Assembly: GCA_019057775.1 (NCBI GenBank)
Contig: JAHLWT010000059.1
Span: 1 to 48,910 of the forward strand
Origin: Promethearchaeota archaeon
GTDB lineage: Archaea; Asgardarchaeota; Lokiarchaeia; Sigynarchaeales; SOKP01
DNA length: 48,910 nt
Reading direction: 5' to 3'
Both the position numbers and the translations under genes were made by a program. Below the pieces are notes generated by a model. The model made no database searches and was not told where the DNA came from. It worked only from the letters and a program-made list of their open reading frames with translations. How positions within the stretch are numbered: the stretch's first letter is position 1; every line of letters starts with the position of its first letter. This document shows positions 1-10,243 of the stretch, in pieces.

Positions 1-1
1 A

Positions 2-408
2 TTATCCCATTCTTAAAAATGTCGGATTTCGCGAATATTCCGGTAAAAGGATCTGGAACCCATCTTCTTTCGCAATTTCAGGAAATATTGAATAAAAATC
101 AACGCCTTTGTCATCATAAAGACTCGAGCTTTACCAATCATGTCAGGTCTTCCAAGCTTGTAAGCTGTATTAATCTTGAGGAGATCTAATATCAAAATTA
201 AATAACGATGCTTTGAAACCATTTCTAACCCACGCACGTTTGCTCGTCTAGCGTGATATACGACTATATTATGAGAAAATTGGCGCTCAATTTCAGATCT
301 AATATTCATCATTAGGATTAAATCTTCCTTTGTCCAATCAAAAGGAATAAAATCCATGTTAACGTAGAAATTACTATTGAAATTTCTCTTAGTAATAATA
401 TCAGACAT
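2..408 (-). pseudogene. Hypothetical protein gene, frameshifted
   Basis: I do not recognise the family. The first part (ATG at 408) reads MSDIITKRNFNSNFYVNMDF and stays convincing to about residue 94 (GRPDMIGKAR). After that the same frame becomes basic and hydrophobic. The neighbouring frame, open after a TAA, continues as an acidic, protein-like sequence (SLYDDKGVDFYSIFPEIAKE, then LLPEYSRNPTFLRMG) to a TAA at 2-4. One base change near 125 would join the two into a protein of about 135 residues. The gene is therefore either broken or carries an assembly indel. It overlaps the divergent small membrane gene only if that gene starts at its TTG. Confidence 0.45.
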
Positions 409-712
409 ATTTTTCTATTGGAATTATCAAGCAATATTACAATACCAACCAGAGTTTTTTTTTCTTTTAATTATTGTTATGATTTTATTAGGTCTTGTTT
501 CTGGGTGGATATCAATACTTCTCACCCAGCGGTATCAAGGTAACGCACTCGACAGAAGAGGAAGGCATGAATATAAGAAATTTAAAAGAAAATTTAACAA
601 AGAAATTCCCTATCGAGAATTTAAAGGTACTCCTGCACAATGGTATCAACAACTTGAGAAATTCATAGAATCCAAAAAGAATGATAATAGAGGAGAAGAT
701 TCAAATTTCTAG
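377..712 (+). CDS. Small single-pass membrane protein
   Basis: Up to 111 residues with one hydrophobic segment (about residues 27-50, FFFLLIIVMILLGLVSGWIS) followed by a basic, soluble tail ending around AQWYQQLEKFIESKKNDN. This predicts a membrane-anchored protein with a cytoplasmic tail. The upstream start is a TTG inside the divergent neighbour. An ATG at 479 would cut into the hydrophobic segment, so the TTG is kept with low certainty. It ends in TAG. The function is unknown. Confidence 0.5.
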   Translation: MKFLLVIISDIFFYWNYQAILQYQPEFFFLLIIVMILLGLVSGWISILLTQRYQGNALDRRGRHEYKKFKRKFNKEIPYREFKGTPAQWYQQLEKFIESKKNDNRGEDSNF

Positions 713-736
713 CTAAATACATAAAATAATTAATTA

Positions 737-924
737 TTATTCCCATTTTTTGGTTTTGATGTTGATGCTATATTTCGTAACCCTATCATCATAAAAAGGA
801 TATACCGCTTTATCATTGTGTTTAATAAAGAACTCCAAGACATCTTCTGGGGTTGAAAAAGACTCAGGATCATAATATCTAACATCATTTTTAAAATAAT
901 TTCAGAAAAATCTCCAGCAGACAA
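737..924 (-). pseudogene. Small gene with one-base frameshift in an A run
   Basis: It starts at TTG 924 (MSAGDFSEIILK). At a run of five A the frame must slip by one base, and the other frame then reads as clear protein: NDVRYYDPESFSTPEDVLEF and onward to TKYSINIKTKKWE, with TAA at 737-739. The intact product would be about 62 residues. The function is unknown. It lies just downstream of the broken NACHT gene on the same strand and may have been its partner. A homopolymer sequencing error is a real alternative to true decay. Confidence 0.4.
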
Positions 925-962
925 ATGATTTTATATCATATCTTCACAATCTTTTTTAAAGT

Positions 963-3900
963 TCAATCATTCTCATCCGTTCTTCTATACATTCTTTCAT
1001 GAATCTCAACTAATGAAATATCCATTACTTTAGGTCTTATTATAAATCCTCCTTCTGAAATTTCTTGGGCTTGTTCTTCTAATATATTCCTTAAATCTTC
1101 AATACTAGTAAATCTTCTATGCATATTGTATCTCCAATCAGAATTATTCCAATACTGAGACTCAAACCAGCCTACTAAATACATGCCATACTGGGATGAT
1201 CTTGGAATCATATAATCATTCAAAAGTTGTTCTTCCATAGCAGTCATAAGATATTGGTTCCATTTACCTTTTACTTCAACAACAACAGAGATTTTTCTAT
1301 TCTGAGGTATAATTGCTCCCGAATTAAAAATTGTAATTAAAATATCACTTCTCGTAATTGGACTAATTTCAACTTCTCGATGAATCACTATATCTTGAGA
1401 TAGATCATCATATAAATGATTTTTTACATAATCAGAAAAATCATCTTCGACAACCGGTCTAAATTCTCGGTTACCAAAATGATCCCATAAAAACCTAGCA
1501 GCAGGAGAATAAGGTTCTTTTCCTTGGATTTTATCTTCCAGGCGAGATAATGATTCGCTAATTAATTCTAATAATTGCTTTCCTGATTGAACTAGACGAG
1601 ATGTTGGATTTTCAAATAAAGTACGTAACTCTTTAGAATTTGGTGGTTCCCATGAGTAATTACGAGCATTTTCGATTGCATTTATTAATGAATATGATAA
1701 ATTTTCAGACCTTTCGGGTAATCTTTCTATTAGATATCTAAAAGCATTAACAGCTTCAAAAGTTCCTATAGATCCCAAATATCTTATAATGTTATCTCTC
1801 CATTCTCGAATATGGTCATCACGTGTAAAAAATCTTGCTCCACCTGTCAATGGAACATCTGTTTCGGGTGGATATGTGGTAACTAACCATATATATAGAT
1901 TTACTAATTGTATCTCTGTATATTTATTATAAACTTTTTTTGAAAACCGATCATTCTCAGCAATTTCTTCTAAAACTTCTTTACCCCATTCCTCATCATT
2001 TTGAATTAATGGCCATATAACTTCCCAGTGGCTTTCTAAAGAGTAAAGGATAAAAACTTTAGCAACTTGCATGGTTAAATCTCGTAAATTAGGATCTTCT
2101 GGTATGCCCTTTGAAAGTAAATTATCGAGATACTCAATAGTTTGTGAATTATTATTTTTGAGTAAAAACATGAATAAATCATCTTTAGATTGATTTGTTA
2201 AATTTACTTCGAGAGATTTATTATGTAAAAAATTTAGAAGTTCATTGCCGTTCATATTGTTTATTCTATCAAGAATAAAGAGCTTTCTATGGTTTTGATT
2301 TTCTTTGTCAATTTCTGCAGAAAGAGCTAAGAAAAAGCTCTCCTTTGCGTGAGAATAAGCTATTTTAAGAAGTCTCCCTTGAATCTGTTCCTCTTGACCG
2401 CTTTCAGTTGGATTTATAGGAAATAATAAAACTATTGGTATCCATTTTTCCCATATTTCATCAGGTAAATTATGAATATATTCTTCCTCAATCTCATAAA
2501 TAAGACGAAGAGCGCGATATCCTGCCAAGGCGTTATGGGAGTAAGAATTATTATTTAACCAAGTATTTGTGTTTGGTTCTCCTTGAACTATAAAAGTTTT
2601 AGCAGCGATAATAATCCTATTATGAACTTCTGGTTCTGAATTATTCCATCCTGGGAATTTTTTTAAATTTGGAATAAAGGGATCTCCATATTCTCTACTA
2701 TTCACAGTTAATGTCAATTCCCTATTTAATCGGCTAAAAGCGTTTATATTACCTTGATCAATATCATCTAAAAGTAGCCTTATTCTCTCTTCAGGAGGCG
2801 GCTCGATCTGCGGTCGTGGTATATCTCTCCTAAGTTCTTCCAACCTGTTCTGCAATTCTAACTCTCTTTCATGTTCTCTCCTCATCTCTGCTGCTAAATC
2901 ACTATTTATCTCAATAGGTCCGAACCAACTCTTTAAGTAAGGATTTAAGATATCGTTGTTCATAAATAGTTCAAAACCTTTTTCATATTTATCTGAGCGA
3001 TTCCTGAGCATTCTTAATATTAAATTTATTAATTTTTCTCTGTATTCTCCTTCTTGGGATGATTCAAGTTCTTGAAGCATCCAATCAAAATCAGATTCAT
3101 AAATTAGCTCAAATAATCTGGGTTGAGAGTGAATGTATGATACAATATTCATTGAAAGCTTAGTCAATATAATGTTATCATTTGGCACAATTTGAAGGAC
3201 TTCTTTAAGTAGATTCCGTCTCAGTTCAGTGTTATTCTCAAGTACATATCGTAATTCCGAACCAAAACTCATTTCATTTAAATAGCGGTCATCTATAATT
3301 AATGTACTTAGCGTTTCTTTTATAGATTTCAATATTTCATTATCATCTAAGAAATTAAGAGATTTTAAAAGAATATTTTCAACCACTCTGCGGAATACTG
3401 AAACAGAATGACTCATAATTGCTCTTTCTCTAATCCATCTTAAAGCATGTACAATATCTCTGGAAGGTAACTCATCAATAAAATATCCTAATAAAAATCT
3501 AGAATATGCTCCAGCATATCCAATATTAGGCTCAGGTAAATGTTCAATTAAATCTGTAAATTCTATTAAATCTGGCCATACAATATGAAGGCAAACTCCT
3601 TTCAAGTCATTTTGCTCATCTAAATCTTCATCTGAAGCAATTATAGGAATTAATCTTCCCGTCCTTCAATTTGATTAGAGTTAGAGAATGATTCAATTGC
3701 TCTGGCTGCAGCAATTCTCAAATTAGTATTTTCGTGTTCGTTTAAGATTAAATCAATGATTTGTGATGTGAGTGATAAGAGTTCACATTCTTCAGCTATT
3801 AATAGAGCAAATCTCTTAGAGTCATATGAATTGGAGGTTTCATTTATGAATTGAGATATTTGAGTGTCAATTCTATCATGCTTAAATTTTTTAATGAGAT

Positions 3901-5281
3901 GTCTATAATCATAATATCTCGATTTTAAAGAGCTTTCATCATAATTTGCAAGAATCATACCAATAGTTTCTTCTTTTTTTTCTTCAGTAAATAACCCAGT
4001 ATCAGATTGGAATAGAATTTCTGGTTCTTGAATTAGGATTTCATTATACAGTTCTTGATTATTTGAACAAATCCAAGCGACAGTCCCTCTAAGATGTGGA
4101 ATGATTCGATTACTTGGATCAAACGGATTTCTTATTAAGCTCTGAATTTGAACTGATTGAATTTTTTTTTTAATAACATAATCGGCGGCTAAAAATTCCA
4201 TAAAAGTTCGATGTGCCCACTCACGACCTGGTCTTGATGATGTAAATAAACCACAAGATATTGTCTCAGTTACCAGTTCTCTACTAATGATTAATTCCTG
4301 ATTTCCTAAAAATTCATTTCCACCTCTAATCTCAGACTCAGGAATGAATTCGTCTGGAACATCTCCAAGATCAATGTTTAACCAAATTCCTGATTTTCTA
4401 GAAAAAACACAATAGGCTGCAAATCTTGCAGCAGTTATATATCTTTGTTCAGATGTATAATCACCTTCTATGGATGTATCGCGGCGAGAAGGCGCAATTT
4501 CTTCGCATAAAGTAAGACACCCTTTTCTATAAATTTCTGTTTTTGTCTCTGGAAGCGATCCCTCCCGATTATATAAATTAATTAAAAATATAAGTGTAAC
4601 TGGATGGACAGCAAACGGACAAGCTTCAATTACTTCAATTTAATTTATGAAAACCAAGGTGTTTCTACCATTTTCCTGTTCAATCTCGCTATTTGCTATA
4701 ATCTCAATATCTTTTTTTCTCAGGTTAGTAAGCCTATATGCTTTGAAATTATTTTCACCGAATAAAGTTATCAATTGTCTTTGTAATACATCAGACCAAT
4801 GACCTGTTCTACATGCAATACGAATATAAAGGCGTTCTATTGGATATCTCTGAAGTTGATTGATTAATAATTGTGATATTACGTCAATTCTTAAAACACA
4901 CTCATCAAAACTATCCAGAAGAAGATATAAATTATAATCACTTTCCAGCCATTCCTGAAATCTAGGATTTTCAAAAACTTCAGATACAAATCTCGTTTCA
5001 CTTCCTATATGCTCAAGTCTAATAAAATTAATTTCTGTATTATTAGTTCTAAAATTCGATTCAAAATTATTGTAAAATTTCTCCATTGCCGTTGTTTTTC
5101 CAATACCAGGTTCACCAAGAAGTATTATACATCTCTCTGATTTTTCAATTGGATTATCAATTAGATGAGAATTTGCAGAAAATTGACCTAAAGATGGATC
5201 GATTAAATATCCATTATGGTCATTATGATAAGTTTCATCGATTGGACACCAAAATCGCGTCCATTCATTAATTTCTGACAT
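963..5281 (-). pseudogene. NACHT-type NTPase with helical repeats and C-terminal nuclease-like domain, broken
   Basis: Three open stretches form one protein of about 1,440 codons. Part 1 (ATG at 5281) has a Walker A motif ILLGEPGIGKTT near residues 53-64, a Walker B LYLLLDSFDE near 118-127 and a sensor-like IACRTG near 155. It is halted by an in-frame TAA at 4640-4642, after which the same frame continues uninterrupted (IEVIEACPFAVHPVTLIFLI) down to 3650. A one-base shift near 3653 then leads into the last 880 codons, which look like HEAT-type helical repeats. These end in a domain with DILITIF, VVVEVKGKW and EEQLLNDY, a plausible PD-(D/E)XK core (D, then E-V-K). Known relatives of this layout are NLR-like antiphage sensors. 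Here the effector would be C-terminal. With two lesions the gene is probably inactive unless it works as separate pieces. Confidence 0.75.
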
Positions 5282-5463
5282 TTCTTTAAATTTTAATATT
5301 TTTTATATCTGATTTATTTAAGTCTTTTCAGGTTTTTATTTTATAGGAGTATAAGTTTTTTCTTGATATATGAGGATCTCATAATAAAATCAGATTTCTA
5401 AACCAGACTAGAGATTTAACTAATCATTGAACAATTATATTAATATGAGAGATCCTAAAGGGA

Positions 5464-5751
5464 TTAAAAAAATTTTAGCTCATTATACTTTTCTCTTTTC
5501 CTTTCTCTAATATAAGCAGTTGAGAATCTACTATAATTAGATATCTTTTCGAAAGGAATAAAAACTTTCATATAATCCTTTTCTTTTTTGTGTTCCCTTG
5601 GAATGAAAATCTTGATATCTTTAGGAAATAGTGTAAAAGGAAAATCGTAATTAACTTTCCCGTTTAAGCCCTGTTCTTCAATATTAATCGTTATTCTAGA
5701 TAAAAACAATCTTGAATATAGTATCCATATATATCTCTTACAATATTTCAT
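5464..5751 (-). CDS. Hypothetical protein, 95 aa
   Basis: The ORF starts at ATG 5751 and reads MKYCKRYIWILYSRLFLSRI, then a beta-rich middle (VNYDFPFTLFPKDIKIFIP) and a very basic end (AYIRERKREKYNELKFF). No motif is recognised. It sits alone between the broken NACHT gene and a decayed membrane gene on the same strand, in very AT-rich DNA, so it may itself be a fragment of a larger gene. Confidence 0.35.
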   Translation of the reverse strand: MKYCKRYIWILYSRLFLSRITINIEEQGLNGKVNYDFPFTLFPKDIKIFIPREHKKEKDYMKVFIPFEKISNYSRFSTAYIRERKREKYNELKFF

Positions 5752-5927
5752 ATAAAAGAGATATAATTTTGATTTTTATAAATATATACTAACTATTTTT
5801 ATTATATATTGTATGAAATTAATTAATTTTAAATTTTTAATAATTTCAAGAGACTAAGATCAAATTAAATAATTTATTAAATTTATTAATTATAAATTAC
5901 TCTTTTATAGGATTTTTAAGTAGCTAA

Positions 5928-6569
5928 TTATTTTAGATTCATATACCTTACATTTGGATTTTTAAAACCAGATAAATCATTGAAGTTTATTATAGGCCTT
6001 AGTTTAGGTCTTACAAGGAATTTGCTGTATTTCTCTTTCCAGAATTCTCTTACGGATTTCAAAAATTCTTTAATAAATTCAAGATTAGTATCCGATATAA
6101 CTTTTCCATCTATTTTAGAATAAATATTATGGTTAAGAGAAATAGAATTGTTTTCAAAAGATAACGAATATCCCTCTTTATTTATGACTCTTACAATTGA
6201 AACGCTTCTTCCAATTGGAGGTCTAGGAATTGGATGTCCTTCTAATTTAGTGAATCCTAAATACCTATAATATTCTATCATTTCTCCTAAGATAATATTT
6301 TTATAATAATTACATTTCTGAGTAAATGAAGAATAAGATTTTTCAGATCTTTCTTTTTCACTTGCAGGAAGTTCAGGTGATACTCTATAGATTTGATAAT
6401 AATCTTTCTCGAAAATACTAAAGATCAAATTTTCCAAATCCTCATAATATCTTTGAACACGTTTTGTTAATCTTCTATCATCTATAATATGATCCTAAAG
6501 AATTACAATAAACACGAGAGCAGAAATTGAACCAAGTATTATTTCAATAACAAGTTCAAAAAATTCCAT
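5928..6569 (-). pseudogene. Membrane-anchored hypothetical protein with in-frame TAG
   Basis: An ATG at 6569 opens a hydrophobic N-terminus (MEFFELVIEIILGSISALVF) that predicts one membrane helix. An in-frame TAG at 6495-6497 follows, and the same frame continues without another stop (DHIIDDRRLTKRVQRYYEDL) into a soluble domain of about 170 residues ending in NPNVRYMNLK. Without the TAG the product would be a 213-residue membrane-anchored protein. The part after the stop could be started only from a TTG at 6437. The family is unknown. TAG is used as a normal stop by other genes here, so recoding is unlikely. Confidence 0.5.
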
Positions 6570-6628
6570 AATTATAGACAGTTTTGATTAATTCCTAAAT
6601 TTTGTGTATGTATAAAAGGAATCATTTT

Positions 6629-6754
6629 TTAATTTTTCCAAATTTCTGCAGTAGTATCTTCTGCAGTAGTATCTTTTCTTTCTTTTTGAAATCCTGTCAT
6701 AAGTTCTGTTTTGTAATTACAATTTTCACATTCTTCTAAATAAGCATCTCCCAT
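6629..6754 (-). CDS. Micro-protein with CxxC motif, 41 aa
   Basis: A short ORF from ATG 6754 to TAA 6629 begins MGDAYLEECENCNYKTELMT, with one C-x-x-C pair typical of half a zinc ribbon. It ends in two exact copies of DTTAE, encoded by a 15-base tandem duplication. It may bind zinc as a dimer, or be the start of a longer lost gene. It lies upstream of, and on the same strand as, the TAG-interrupted membrane gene. The function is unknown. Confidence 0.45.
   Translation of the reverse strand: MGDAYLEECENCNYKTELMTGFQKERKDTTAEDTTAEIWKN
6646..6675. repeat. Perfect 15-bp tandem duplication
   Basis: The unit CTGCAGTAGTATCTT occurs twice head to tail (6646-6660 and 6661-6675). It lies in frame inside the 41-residue micro-protein and duplicates five codons (DTTAE). 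Confidence 0.9.
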
Positions 6755-6977
6755 TATATATCACTATGATAAGTATTCAATAGATTATATATGTAGAGAG
6801 AGAATTTATAATTCAACAGAACAAAAGACTTTATTTTTTATTATCATATTCTCTTGGTAAAGGTAGTAATTATACTTAGAAAAATCTTTCCTTAAAATTT
6901 ATGGACTTAATAATTAATTATTTTTGATAATACAATATTTAAGTATATTATAAAATTTCATTATGTGGGTGTTATAA

Positions 6978-8867
6978 GTGAAATTCAAATTATTTGAAAT
7001 AAGAATTAAGAATTTCTTAAGCTATAAAGATGCGAGATTTACTGATTTAAAAAATTATAATGTACTAATTGGTAAAAATAATGCTGGTAAGTCTAATTTC
7101 ATCAAAATTTTAGGATTTCTTCATGATTATGCAAAAACCAGCAAATTTGATGAAAAATATTTATATGATGAGTCTAAAGATGTTGATGCTAAAATTTCTT
7201 TAACATTTGAATTATCATCACATCTCAGAAACGATATATTTGAAATATTGTATGATAGAGGATATCTGAAAACAGCCTTTATAACACTTGAAGGAAAAGA
7301 AGAGTATATATCTAAATGGAATAAAAAAGAAATCGCTTTAGAATGGTTATGTAACCAAGGTTTCTATAACTTCGTTGAAATATCGTTAGAATATTACAAA
7401 GAACATAAAAGCATCATAATTAGAAAAATTAAGGTAATACATAACGATATTGAAAGCCCTCAAATTCTCTATGAAGGTAGAGAAGAAGAAGATAGGATTG
7501 ATGCATTCATTCATGGGTATGAGGAAACTTCTACAACTTTTGAGATTTTCCTTACTAAATTTAGCCCAAATATTGCACATGATCTTTTACATATCTCAAT
7601 CTACAATTTAATTAGGAAAGATTCTAAGACAATTAAATCCTTAAAGACGTTTAACCCAATTCTTGAGATAATTATATATGAAATATTAAAGAAATTTTTA
7701 TTTTCAATTAACATTATCCCTTATAATCGCCAATTTGAGGGTTCATATGATAGAAATGATTTAGTAAATACAGTTCTGGATTTAGATGGTGGAAATTTTG
7801 TTAAATTTATTGATAAATTGCTCTCAACGGATAAAAAAGAATGGGTGGATGATATTAATGACGAATTAAAAACTTTTTTTACGGATATTAATGAATTAAC
7901 TAAAACTCTAGACTATGATTCGAAATCCATTTTTATTTTAAAAGAACCTGGCTTATTATCAACAATTAAGAAAGAAAACATGGGGACGGGAATATTGAAT
8001 ATTGCCTTTTTCCTTACATGGATTAAAATTTTAAAGAAAAAAAAAAATTTATGTATTGAGGAACCAGAACTCTACATTTACCCAGGACTTCAAAAGCAAA
8101 TTTTAGAAAAATTTTTAGATGTATCTGATGACATACAAATTTTTGTAACTACTCATTCAAAATATTTTTTATCTGCAGATGAAAATATTTGCTCTGTCTA
8201 TTTTTTACTGAAAATAAATAATGCATCGATTACATATAAAGTTCCAATAGAAGACTTTCCTGAAATTTATAAAAAGATGGAAATTGTATTAGATGAGTAT
8301 GAACAGGATCAGATAATATTTTATAATGATCTTTTCTGGTCAAAATTCATTGAAAAAACGTTGAATAGGGAGGAAGATCAATTATGGGATATTAAACTAT
8401 ATTATGAAATGTGGAAGACCCCTAATCCTAGTGTGAAAGAAAAGAAAAAATTAGAATTTTGTGAGGATGTAGCGGCTTTTGCTAATGCAGAAGGGGGAAT
8501 TATCATAATTGGAATAACAAATGAAATCCCTCGAAAGATAGTAGGATTAGAAAAAATTGAAGAGAAAATGAATTCAATTCCAAAATTATTATCTAGAATT
8601 ACAAACCTTAAATTAACCACATGTGTAATGAGGGACATATTAATAAAAAAAGAAAATGAATATGAGTGTAGAATTTTAGTAATTATTATACCACAAACCA
8701 AAAATGTTACAGAAGTAAAAGGGCTAGATCAAAACTTCTCATATCCATTAAGAGTAGGAGCGGGATTAATTAAATCAGATTTTAACACTATTTTAGAGTC
8801 AAAGAAAGATATTTACAGACAAAATTTCAAATTTATACGTAAATTATTCGAATTTACTAATTCATAA
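6978..8867 (+). CDS. OLD/RecF-like ATPase fused to Schlafen-type AlbA_2 domain
   Basis: A 629-residue protein from a GTG start; the reading frame is closed just upstream by TAA. Residues 1-40 carry the ABC-type N-terminus with Walker A GKNNAGKS (32-39). Near residue 360 come the Walker B IEEPELYIYPGLQ and the switch region FVTTHSKYFL. A TOPRIM nuclease, usual in OLD proteins, is absent. Instead residues from about 450 form an AlbA_2 (Schlafen-like) domain: EDQLWDIK, LEFCEDVAAFANAEGG, IIIIGITNEIPRKIVGL. The E-x4-D-x-K spacing in EDQLWDIK resembles the E-x4-E-x-K catalytic triad of Schlafen ribonucleases. Proposed role: an ATP-gated nucleic-acid sensor or nuclease in defence. A paralogue lies at 46566-48476. 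A TATA-like stretch precedes it around 6940-6956. Confidence 0.8.
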   Translation: MKFKLFEIRIKNFLSYKDARFTDLKNYNVLIGKNNAGKSNFIKILGFLHDYAKTSKFDEKYLYDESKDVDAKISLTFELSSHLRNDIFEILYDRGYLKTAFITLEGKEEYISKWNKKEIALEWLCNQGFYNFVEISLEYYKEHKSIIIRKIKVIHNDIESPQILYEGREEEDRIDAFIHGYEETSTTFEIFLTKFSPNIAHDLLHISIYNLIRKDSKTIKSLKTFNPILEIIIYEILKKFLFSINIIPYNRQFEGSYDRNDLVNTVLDLDGGNFVKFIDKLLSTDKKEWVDDINDELKTFFTDINELTKTLDYDSKSIFILKEPGLLSTIKKENMGTGILNIAFFLTWIKILKKKKNLCIEEPELYIYPGLQKQILEKFLDVSDDIQIFVTTHSKYFLSADENICSVYFLLKINNASITYKVPIEDFPEIYKKMEIVLDEYEQDQIIFYNDLFWSKFIEKTLNREEDQLWDIKLYYEMWKTPNPSVKEKKKLEFCEDVAAFANAEGGIIIIGITNEIPRKIVGLEKIEEKMNSIPKLLSRITNLKLTTCVMRDILIKKENEYECRILVIIIPQTKNVTEVKGLDQNFSYPLRVGAGLIKSDFNTILESKKDIYRQNFKFIRKLFEFTNS

Positions 8868-8882
8868 ATCTTGGAGTTATAA

Positions 8883-9014
8883 CAAATATTAGAAAAAGTA
8901 ATTAAAGCGCCAAAATTTGCTTTTAAAGATTTAGAAAGATTTATCAGCATAATCAAAAAGACCAAAACCTTACCTTATAGTGAACAAATGGTATTTAAGA
9001 ATTTGGAATTATAA
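8883..9014 (+). other. Coding relic without start codon
   Basis: A 43-codon open stretch directly after the ATPase gene reads as protein (QILEKVIKAPKFAFKDLERF and onward to SEQMVFKNLEL, TAA) but follows a stop codon and has no start. It is probably the tail of a gene lost upstream, perhaps through the event that placed the ATPase gene here. The family is not recognised. Confidence 0.3.
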
Positions 9015-9146
9015 TTTCATGCCTAACTAATATTACTAATAATTAATTTAGCGTTAATTTCTATGCTTATCTTTTCTCTTCTCCGTTAACCATTGATAGT
9101 CAATAATAATTTTTTATTTAAAGTTGTATTATTTCTAATTGACAAG

Positions 9147-9926
9147 TTATACTGTGAGCAAGGGTAACAACAACTCGGGAGAGTTTTTAAAGCCACTGAA
9201 TCCCTTGATATGTAAAGGTTTTAGAATTTTATCTTTTACCTGATAAATTTCAATTCTTGATTTATTAACATCTAAAGAGTGTCTAATAAGGAGAATTTCA
9301 TAGTAAATTAAATTCGTTGAAATCAGTAAAAAAAGCCACAATCTAGAGAAGAAGAACCAAGAGAGAAATTGAATAGTAGCAATAATGATAATAGCATTAA
9401 TTATCCAAGTTTTTGTTGATAAGGAATATTCTTTCTTCTCCTGTAATTTTTTCTTTCCATCTTCTTCCTCCTCTTCTTCTTCTTCCTTTTCTTTTTTAGC
9501 ATTTTTAAGTTTCAGAATATACTTATAACAATAAAATGGACCTCCTAATGAACAAAAGAGTGTAGTTAAAACGTATGATAAAAGTAGAAAACAATAATTA
9601 AAGAAATTCAACTCGGACAGAAATAATGGTATAAGGATGAGAAAAGGCAATATGAAAATAATTACAATTGCAGAATATGTCGAAAATATTTTTAAACTGT
9701 CTTTAAGTGACGTTTTAACATGTTCCTTGTTCTCATCATTGCACGTTTGAGTTTCTGAGTGAAATTTAGTAATATTTTGAGGATTTGCTGCTTTTAAAGT
9801 TAAAATTGAAGTTTGCCTATAGTTCATTTGACCCTTCTTATTGTTAAAACTTGGATTTTTATTTGTAATTCTCACACATTTAGACCTTTTAAGATTTTTT
9901 TTTTTTAAAAATATAATATCAAACAC
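9147..9926 (-). CDS. Multi-pass membrane protein with acidic loop
   Basis: Up to 259 residues from GTG 9926, or 226 from ATG 9827. Two hydrophobic pairs are visible: about 88-140 (IVIIFILPFLILIPLFL, then YCFLLLSYVLTTLFCSLGG) and about 178-215 (IINAIIIIATIQFLSWFFF, then LLISTNLIYYEILLI). They are separated by a charged loop with about nine consecutive Glu residues. The C-terminal part after the last helix (IEIYQVKDKILKPLHIKG) looks like a small cytoplasmic domain. The family is unknown. It stands alone between the ATPase-AlbA_2 gene and the nuclease-TPR gene. Confidence 0.6.
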   Translation of the reverse strand: MFDIIFLKKKNLKRSKCVRITNKNPSFNNKKGQMNYRQTSILTLKAANPQNITKFHSETQTCNDENKEHVKTSLKDSLKIFSTYSAIVIIFILPFLILIPLFLSELNFFNYCFLLLSYVLTTLFCSLGGPFYCYKYILKLKNAKKEKEEEEEEEEDGKKKLQEKKEYSLSTKTWIINAIIIIATIQFLSWFFFSRLWLFLLISTNLIYYEILLIRHSLDVNKSRIEIYQVKDKILKPLHIKGFSGFKNSPELLLPLLTV

Positions 9927-10243
9927 ATATACATGGAAAAATTGTGACCCCGTGATTAAGAGTTATGTATATGTGCTTACATTGTCACAAAAAGAATATT
10001 ATCATACATATATAAAGCGGTGAAATTAGTCTTAATAAAAAACATTTTCTGAGATTCTCCTATTAATGATAATTAATACAGAAATATGGAAATGATACAG
10101 AAATTTCTATTTACTTTAAATTTTAAAGACCTTTAAAGTGCTTCTCTTCTTTTTTGCACTAATACGGAAGTAATTCAGAGGTAAAGAAATAAAAATTTTT
10201 ATCCATACATACGCATACATATCATATGAATAAAAAAAAAAAC
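9927..10243. other. Intergenic region
   Basis: No gene is seen. The stretch has short A/T runs and imperfect inverted repeats around TTTAAATTTTAAAGACCTTTAAAG (about 10113-10137, quoted across two adjacent motifs), which could be the shared terminator zone of the flanking minus-strand genes or promoter DNA for the membrane protein. Confidence 0.3.
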
